The position numbers and the translations under genes were made by a program. From UBA4720 sp038227135 (lineage in GTDB: Bacteria; Gemmatimonadota; Gemmatimonadetes; Gemmatimonadales; Gemmatimonadaceae), in assembly GCA_038227135.1 (NCBI GenBank), contig JBBRQC010000057.1:1-11126 (forward strand): a DNA stretch of 11,126 nucleotides, read 5' to 3'. Of this stretch, positions 6,630-11,126 are shown one piece after another. Numbering within the stretch: position 1 is the first letter of the stretch; each line of letters begins with the position of its first letter. The notes under the pieces are model-generated. The model was given only the letters and a program-made list of their open reading frames with translations. It was not told the DNA's origin and ran no database searches.

Positions 6630-8578
6630 CACAGATCTCAGTTTCGAACGCCGGTGTCGAGTTTGGCGCTACCAGGATATTCAGGGATGTGACTTTCACG
6701 GTCGGAAAGGGTGACCGTTGGGCGATCCTCGGCCGCAACGGAAGCGGGAAGACGACCCTTTTCCGCGTGATCACCGGAGTACAGAAGCCAACCGAAGGCG
6801 CCGTGACGCAACAGCCCGGCCTGCGAGTGGCGCTTCTCGAGCAGCATCGCGATTTCGGTGGAGCGAAAACAGTCTGGGAAGCGGGAGCAGGAGAATTCGC
6901 GGAGCTTCTCGCGCTCGAGCACTCATTGGCCGAACAAGGCAGCGAGCTGGCAAAGGTCGGAGAAGCAGCTTCCCCGCAGATACTGGCGAGGTACGACCGC
7001 GATCTCGAACGCTTCGATCGCGAGGGAGGCTATACGTTTGCCCCAAGGGTCGACGCCGTGCTTCAGGGTCTCGGGTTCGATGCGGAAAAAGCACGCACAC
7101 AACCTTTGGAGCAGTTGAGCGGTGGCGAGCGCGGAAGACTCGGCCTTGCAAGACAGCTCGTGAGCGCGGCCGATGTCCTCTTGCTCGATGAGCCGACGAA
7201 CCACCTCGACCTCGAAACGACCAGGTGGCTCGAGGACTATTTGAAAAACACCGACAAGACGATCCTGTTGATAAGCCACGACCGCGCATTTCTTGCGAAC
7301 GTCGTGGATCACGTGCTCCATATGGAAGGTGGTACGACTGTCGAGTACGCGGGGAGCTACGAATCATTCGTTGCTCAGCGAGAAGAGCGGCGGCTGAGCC
7401 AGCAACGGGCGGCCGACAAACAGCGGAAGGTGATCGCTGAGGAAGAAGACTACATCAGGCGCAATATCGCCGGTCAGAATTCGAAACAGGCGAAGGGCCG
7501 CCGCAAGCGGCTGAGCCGAACGCCGAGGCTCAGCGGTCCAACGGCGGAGGAAGGCAGTTCCATGGGCCTCAGGCTCGACATGGCTGAACGGGGCGGTGAC
7601 CAGGTCATTGTCGCCCGGGATGTCACGCTGGGAGTAGAAGGACGCACCCTCATCCGAAACTTCACCGCCACGATTCAGCGTGGCGAGATCGTTGGCTTCG
7701 TCGGACCAAACGGGAGCGGAAAATCCACATTCCTGCGCGCGCTCGTGGGCGAGCGTGAAATCTCCAGCGGCGAGCTTCGGATCGGGGGATCGGTACGTCC
7801 CAGTTACTACCGGCAGGACATGGCGCAGGTACCCGTGGATCGTATGCTCTTCGATGTCATCAGCGAGCTGCGGCCAAACTGGGAACGCCGTCAGGTGCAG
7901 GGTCATCTTGCTCGCTTCGGTTTTTCCGGAGATGAAGCGCAACGCCGGGCGGAGACGCTTTCCGGGGGAGAGAGGGCTCGCGTGGCGCTCGCGATGATGG
8001 TGCTCAGCCGGGCAAATTTTCTCGTGCTCGATGAGCCGACGAACCATCTCGACATCGAGTCAGTCGAAGCACTCGAAGAAGCGCTCGAATCCTATGAGGG
8101 CACCATCCTCCTGGTGAGTCACGATCGCGCAATGCTCGAAGCCCTGACTTCCCGGGTATGGGTGCTCCACGAACACCACGTGACGGACTTTCCAGGATCG
8201 TTCGGGGAATGGGAAGAGCAGAGCCGTGAGCGAGAGCACGCCGCTGCCGTCGCCGCCTCCGAGCAGGAAGCACTTCGCAGGGTACGAGAGCGGCAGACGA
8301 CGAGAAGGCGCGAAGTCAAAGGAGACGAGAGCAGAACAGTGCTGCGCGAAGCCAGACAGAAGGTCGAGAAGTGCGAGAAGGAAGTCGCAGTGCTCGAGCG
8401 GAGAGTGGCGGAGCTGACCGCCGTTCTCGGAGATCCGGAGCTCTACACCACGCGCGAGGGAATGGAGCGATCACGCTTGTCGGGAAAGGAGCTCGACGAG
8501 GCGCGCCGGCAGTTGGATGCTGCAATCGAGCGATGGACAGGCGCCACCGAGCGTGCCGAGCAGCTAGCGGCGACGTGA
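6626..8578 (+). CDS. ABC-F family ATPase with C-terminal coiled coil (Uup-like)
   Basis: 650 residues from the TTG at 6626. The frame is also open to a TTG at 6593, but the family N-terminus TQISVSNAGVEFG begins right after 6626, and the resulting TTGA overlap repeats the pattern of the previous junctions. There are two ATP-binding domains and no membrane segment. Domain 1 has GRNGSGKTT (36-44), LSGGE (164-168) and LLLDEPTNHLD (Asp188/Glu189). Domain 2 has GPNGSGKST (360-368), LSGGE (445-449) and LVLDEPTNHLD (Asp469/Glu470). The charged helical linker between them (about 245-330) is where ABC-F proteins contact P-site tRNA. A Lys/Glu/Arg-rich coiled coil occupies about 535-650, as in Uup. Such proteins act on ribosomes to relieve stalling or give antibiotic protection, and Uup also affects DNA rearrangement frequency. 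Which role applies here cannot be read from sequence. Its link to serine synthesis is probably positional only. Confidence 0.93.
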   Translation: MTQISVSNAGVEFGATRIFRDVTFTVGKGDRWAILGRNGSGKTTLFRVITGVQKPTEGAVTQQPGLRVALLEQHRDFGGAKTVWEAGAGEFAELLALEHSLAEQGSELAKVGEAASPQILARYDRDLERFDREGGYTFAPRVDAVLQGLGFDAEKARTQPLEQLSGGERGRLGLARQLVSAADVLLLDEPTNHLDLETTRWLEDYLKNTDKTILLISHDRAFLANVVDHVLHMEGGTTVEYAGSYESFVAQREERRLSQQRAADKQRKVIAEEEDYIRRNIAGQNSKQAKGRRKRLSRTPRLSGPTAEEGSSMGLRLDMAERGGDQVIVARDVTLGVEGRTLIRNFTATIQRGEIVGFVGPNGSGKSTFLRALVGEREISSGELRIGGSVRPSYYRQDMAQVPVDRMLFDVISELRPNWERRQVQGHLARFGFSGDEAQRRAETLSGGERARVALAMMVLSRANFLVLDEPTNHLDIESVEALEEALESYEGTILLVSHDRAMLEALTSRVWVLHEHHVTDFPGSFGEWEEQSREREHAAAVAASEQEALRRVRERQTTRRREVKGDESRTVLREARQKVEKCEKEVAVLERRVAELTAVLGDPELYTTREGMERSRLSGKELDEARRQLDAAIERWTGATERAEQLAAT

Positions 8579-8582
8579 CGGG

Positions 8583-9539
8583 TTAGAACTCGCCAATGAA
8601 CCCAATCTCGACCTTCAAATGGTGGCCAAATCGTTGTTGCACCTTCTCCTGCGCGAGCGCGATCAGCTCGCGAACGTCTTTCGCGGTGGCCTTCCCCAGA
8701 TTGACCATGATGTTCGCGTGAATGTGCGAAATCTGTGCATCACCGTGGCGGAAACCCTTCAAGCCGACCTCATCGATCAGCCGCCCGGCGCCGACGCCCT
8801 CGATCTTCTGGAAGATCGAGCCAGCGCTGGGGTGATACTCGAGCCACGGGTGCTTGCCCCCACGCCAGCTGAGATTTTCCTGCATAATGCGGTGCATGAC
8901 CGCCTTGTCGCCTCGCTCGAGCTGAAAAGTCACCGCGAGCGCGATGTCCCGCTGCTTGTGAAGAGTGCTGGTATCGTAACCGAACTGCATATAGTCCCGG
9001 TCGACAGTCTGTCGCCGGCCATCATGCGTCAACAGCTCCGCCGACTCGAAGACCTCGGCGATGAACATGGTTCGCTCTCTTGCTGGGGCGGGAGACAGGA
9101 AATGCAGATTCTGCCAGACCGCTCCGCCGACCGTGCTGGGAATGCCGACGTAATGTTCCAGGCCCGACAACCCGCGCTCAACGGCCTGCGGTATCAACCT
9201 GGCCATAACCGCTCCGCTCTCCACCCAGAGCTTGCCATCGTCGTGAAACTCCAGGTGGCTCGAGGTATTCCGAATGATGAGCCCCCGGAATCCCTTGTCA
9301 CCGACGAGGATGTTGGCGCCGAGTCCAAGAACGAAATACTCGATGCCAAGGCCACGGGCAGCGGCGACAGCCCCTGCCAGATCCTCCGTCGATGTTGCAT
9401 CGTAGAAGAAATCGGCTGGACCACCGATCTTGAATGTGGTGTATTGAGCAAGAGGCTCATTCCGTTTGAGCCTCTTGGCGTCTAATTGCGTCTTCAATTG
9501 CCCGTAGGCCTCCGTGCGGGCTTTCCCAAAATCTGACAT
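8583..9539 (-). CDS. murB: UDP-N-acetylmuramate dehydrogenase (atypical subtype)
   Basis: Reduces UDP-GlcNAc-enolpyruvate to UDP-MurNAc with NADPH and FAD, the second committed cytoplasmic step of peptidoglycan synthesis. 318 residues from the ATG at 9539. N-terminal FAD-binding motifs are YTTFKIGGPAD (33-43) and LGLGANILVGD, followed by GIPSTVGGAVWQN. The C-terminal domain has SAGSIF with the proton-donor Ser241, GAGRLID, and a final EIGFIGEF that likely supplies the late catalytic Glu. Instead of the usual NaGAYG-type segment after the GIPGTVGG motif, it reads NLHFLSPAPARERTMF, so the substrate loop is unlike the E. coli and S. aureus forms. The frame is open upstream to 9647, but that stretch has no MurB similarity and lies opposite the M16 signal peptide. 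Its start codon shares CATG with the divergent M16 gene, and its stop is 4 bases from the converging ABC-F stop. Confidence 0.93.
   Translation of the reverse strand: MSDFGKARTEAYGQLKTQLDAKRLKRNEPLAQYTTFKIGGPADFFYDATSTEDLAGAVAAARGLGIEYFVLGLGANILVGDKGFRGLIIRNTSSHLEFHDDGKLWVESGAVMARLIPQAVERGLSGLEHYVGIPSTVGGAVWQNLHFLSPAPARERTMFIAEVFESAELLTHDGRRQTVDRDYMQFGYDTSTLHKQRDIALAVTFQLERGDKAVMHRIMQENLSWRGGKHPWLEYHPSAGSIFQKIEGVGAGRLIDEVGLKGFRHGDAQISHIHANIMVNLGKATAKDVRELIALAQEKVQQRFGHHLKVEIGFIGEF
9449..9477. repeat. Perfect 10+10 bp inverted repeat inside the 5' part of murB
   Basis: CAAGAGGCTC (9449-9458) and GAGCCTCTTG (9468-9477) are exact reverse complements around a 9-base loop. It lies within murB codons for residues about 22-31 and ends 60 bases before the ATG of the divergent M16 gene. 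Because the two genes have no intergenic space, the M16 promoter and any operator must lie inside murB, and this dyad is well placed for that. It could instead be an mRNA hairpin early in murB or a by-product of codon choice. No T-run follows on either strand, so it is not an intrinsic terminator. Confidence 0.45.
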
Positions 9540-10938
9540 GTCCGAAAGAAAAGGTGTCCTGCGTTGCTGCGCTACTCTCGCGCTACTTCTATTTGCGTTC
9601 ATCCCGCCGGCGGCCGGAGCCCAGAGAGCGGAGCTGGCGAAGATCATTCAGCGCAAAGTTCTCGGGAATGGCCTCGAGATAATCGTTGTCGAGAACCATG
9701 GCGTTCCGCTAGCGACGATCGAGATCGATGTAAAGAACGGATCGTTTACCCAGTCGCCGGCGTACGAAGGCCTGGCTCACATGTACGAGCACATGTTCTT
9801 CCGCGCGAATTCGACATACCCCGATCCCAATCAATTCTGGGACCGCGCCTCAGACCTGGGCGCAGTGTTCAACGGGACGACGGCGGAGGAACGTGTCAAC
9901 TACTACATGACCGTGCCGGCGGAAAAACTGGGAGATGGAATACACCTTCTGGCGACGGCGCTGCGCGCGCCACTCTTCCGGCAGGACGAGCTCGAACGGG
10001 AGAGGCAGGTTGTTATCGGAGAATACGACCGAAACGAGTCGAGTCCCTTCTTCGCGCTGTCGCGTGAGATGGATGCAAAGCTCTACCCGGGAAGCTTCAG
10101 CAGAAAGGATGTCATCGGCGACCGCCAAATCGTTCTGACCACGACGCCGGAAAAGATGCGCACTATTCAGAACAAGTACTACGTTCCGAACAATTCGGCT
10201 CTGATCGTTGCGGGCGACGTGAATCCGGCGACCGTCTTTGCTCTGGCAGAACGGGAGCTCGGTCAATGGAATCGCGGCGCCGATCCCTTCGCGGTCGACC
10301 CGATTCCCGCGATTCCACCGATTCAGAAGAGTGAAGGGCTCATCGTTGAAGCCCCGGTGGGCGCCGTGACTGTACAGATTCAGTGGCAGGGTCCGAGCGT
10401 CGGACAGGATCCGAAGGCTACCTACTCCGCAGACGTCTTCTCGGATGTGCTCAACGATCCACAGTCACAATTTCAGCAGAAGCTCGTCGATAGTGGTCTC
10501 TGGCAGGCCGTTGGGGTCAACTATTACACGCTGAACCATACCGGCCCGATCACTGTCAGCGGTCAGACATCAGCCGAGCGATTGCGTCCGGCTTTAACGG
10601 CCCTTTATGGCGAGATCGCCAAGTTCGACACCCCCGGATACTTCACGTCGGATGAACTGGAGGCGGTGAAGGCGCACCGAGCCGTTACCTCGGCATTCGA
10701 CCGCGAACGCGCTTCCGGATTCGCTCACACTCTCGGCTTCTGGTGGAGCGTGGCGAGCCTCGAGTACTACATGGGGTACGTTGATTACATGGCACAACAA
10801 TCGTTGGACGATCTGCGTGGATACGCGCGCAAATACATCGTGGGCAGGCCACACATCGCGGGCGTGCTGATCTCGACGGACGAGCGACAATCCCTGAAAC
10901 TCGCGCCCGAAGATCTCGTGATGGCGGGGGCACGCTAA
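9538..10938 (+). CDS. Exported M16 family zinc metallopeptidase (HxxEH-containing subunit)
   Basis: 466 residues from the ATG at 9538. A signal peptide is clear: ERK then a hydrophobic run (CATLALLLFAFIPP) with a likely cut after AAGA (28/29), so it is periplasmic or secreted. The M16 zinc site is intact: HMYEH at 81-85, and a third ligand Glu162 in VVIGEY. Exactly 76 residues separate His85 and Glu162, as expected for the HxxEH-x76-E pattern. The core begins QRKVLGNGLEIIVVEN and continues with YEGLAHMYEHMFF. Later come YYVPNNSALIVAGDV and, in the second M16 domain, a transport-type beta sheet with DVFSDVLNDPQSQFQQKLVDSGL. The length matches the single-repeat (half-size) M16 proteins that pair with a partner subunit, and the next gene is such a partner. 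A GTG at 9514 is an alternative start 8 codons earlier. No good Shine-Dalgarno is visible at either. Substrate unknown, presumably peptides or misfolded envelope proteins. Confidence 0.92.
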   Translation: MSERKGVLRCCATLALLLFAFIPPAAGAQRAELAKIIQRKVLGNGLEIIVVENHGVPLATIEIDVKNGSFTQSPAYEGLAHMYEHMFFRANSTYPDPNQFWDRASDLGAVFNGTTAEERVNYYMTVPAEKLGDGIHLLATALRAPLFRQDELERERQVVIGEYDRNESSPFFALSREMDAKLYPGSFSRKDVIGDRQIVLTTTPEKMRTIQNKYYVPNNSALIVAGDVNPATVFALAERELGQWNRGADPFAVDPIPAIPPIQKSEGLIVEAPVGAVTVQIQWQGPSVGQDPKATYSADVFSDVLNDPQSQFQQKLVDSGLWQAVGVNYYTLNHTGPITVSGQTSAERLRPALTALYGEIAKFDTPGYFTSDELEAVKAHRAVTSAFDRERASGFAHTLGFWWSVASLEYYMGYVDYMAQQSLDDLRGYARKYIVGRPHIAGVLISTDERQSLKLAPEDLVMAGAR

Positions 10939-11126
10939 TGCTGCTTTCCATTGCCCTCGCACTGACGGCGCTGACTACGAGCTTCGATGTATCCGGCGTG
11001 CACGTGATCCTTCGCCAAAACAGCGCGAACAACGTCGTCGCAGCGAATCTCTATCTCCTCGGAGGCGCTCGTCAGGTCTCAGAGGCCAATGCCGGGATCG
11101 AGCCAATTCTCCTCGATGTCTCGGAG
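10938..11126 (+). CDS. Second M16-like subunit, zinc motif apparently lost, partial at right edge
   Basis: The ATG at 10938-10940 overlaps the last base of the preceding stop (TAATG) and opens a frame of 63 residues with no stop before the window ends. The start MLLSIALALTALTTS is a short hydrophobic signal-like segment. The following FDVSGVHVILRQN...VVAANLYLLGGARQ matches the first strands of an M16 domain. At the place where active subunits have GLAHLLEH, this one reads GIEPILLD, so both zinc-binding histidines and the catalytic Glu are absent if that alignment is right. This is the pattern of non-catalytic partners in heteromeric M16 enzymes, where the partner helps form the closed chamber and contributes substrate-binding residues. 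A G-rich stretch (10923-10930) just before the start may act as ribosome-binding site. The rest of the gene is needed to confirm the family. Confidence 0.75.
   Translation, partial: MLLSIALALTALTTSFDVSGVHVILRQNSANNVVAANLYLLGGARQVSEANAGIEPILLDVSE

Noticed and set aside
7221..7235. A 15-base exact match (CCAGGTGGCTCGAGG) between 7221-7235 and 9251-9265
   Set aside because: Both copies lie inside unrelated well-supported genes with common codons and no flanking similarity; most likely chance.
7184..8050. Near-identical stretches around 7184 and 8027
   Set aside because: These are the Walker B / DEPTNHLD regions of the two ATP-binding domains of the same ABC-F protein, not a separate repeat element.
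8619..9485. A 288-residue open frame on the plus strand, fully opposite murB
   Set aside because: MurB on the minus strand shows clear family motifs along its length. The antisense frame has no recognisable domain and is a by-product of codon bias.

Overview
This window looks like ordinary, very compact bacterial chromosome. It is moderately GC-rich and almost wholly coding, with no mobile element, CRISPR array, rRNA or tRNA that I can see. Many starts are GTG or TTG, and Shine-Dalgarno sequences are mostly weak or absent. The gene set (an ACT-domain SerA beside an FAD-linked oxidase and a class V aminotransferase, an aberrant MurB, tandem secreted M16 peptidases) suggests a Gram-negative soil-type lineage such as Gemmatimonadota or a relative. 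That assignment is an inference from family resemblance, not a search result.

Layout. (1) Positions 1-1428, minus strand: a two-gene unit of a YheT-like alpha/beta hydrolase followed by an exported dienelactone-hydrolase-family protein cut by the left edge. The stop of the first gene, the Shine-Dalgarno and the start of the second are packed into 13 bases. (2) Positions 1429-1475: a short divergent gap, flanked and partly occupied by a perfect 10+10 bp inverted repeat that covers the yheT-like start codons. (3) Positions 1476-8578, plus strand: an ArsC-fold protein without its catalytic cysteine, then serA, an FAD-linked 2-hydroxyacid dehydrogenase, a SerB-type phosphatase, a class V aminotransferase and an ABC-F ATPase. 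From serA onward every junction is a 4-base stop/start overlap (GTGA, GTGA, ATGA, TTGA), so these five genes are very probably one translationally coupled operon. (4) Positions 8583-9539, minus strand: murB, converging on the ABC-F gene with 4 bases between the stops. (5) Positions 9538-11126, plus strand: an exported M16 zinc peptidase with an intact HxxEH motif, overlapping the start of a second M16 subunit that appears to lack the zinc site. The murB and M16 start codons share one CATG.

How the genes work together. SerA (3-phosphoglycerate to 3-phosphohydroxypyruvate), the class V aminotransferase (to phosphoserine, replacing SerC) and the SerB-like phosphatase (to L-serine) make a complete phosphorylated serine pathway. 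The FAD-linked dehydrogenase is the unexpected member. By analogy with the described SerA/D-2-hydroxyglutarate dehydrogenase coupling in Pseudomonas, it may remove D-2-hydroxyglutarate made by SerA and so pull the unfavourable first step forward. I see no sign of a wholly new defence or mobile system. The observations most worth checking are this serine operon, the dead ArsC-like protein, the inverted repeats at the two divergent starts, and the asymmetric M16 pair.
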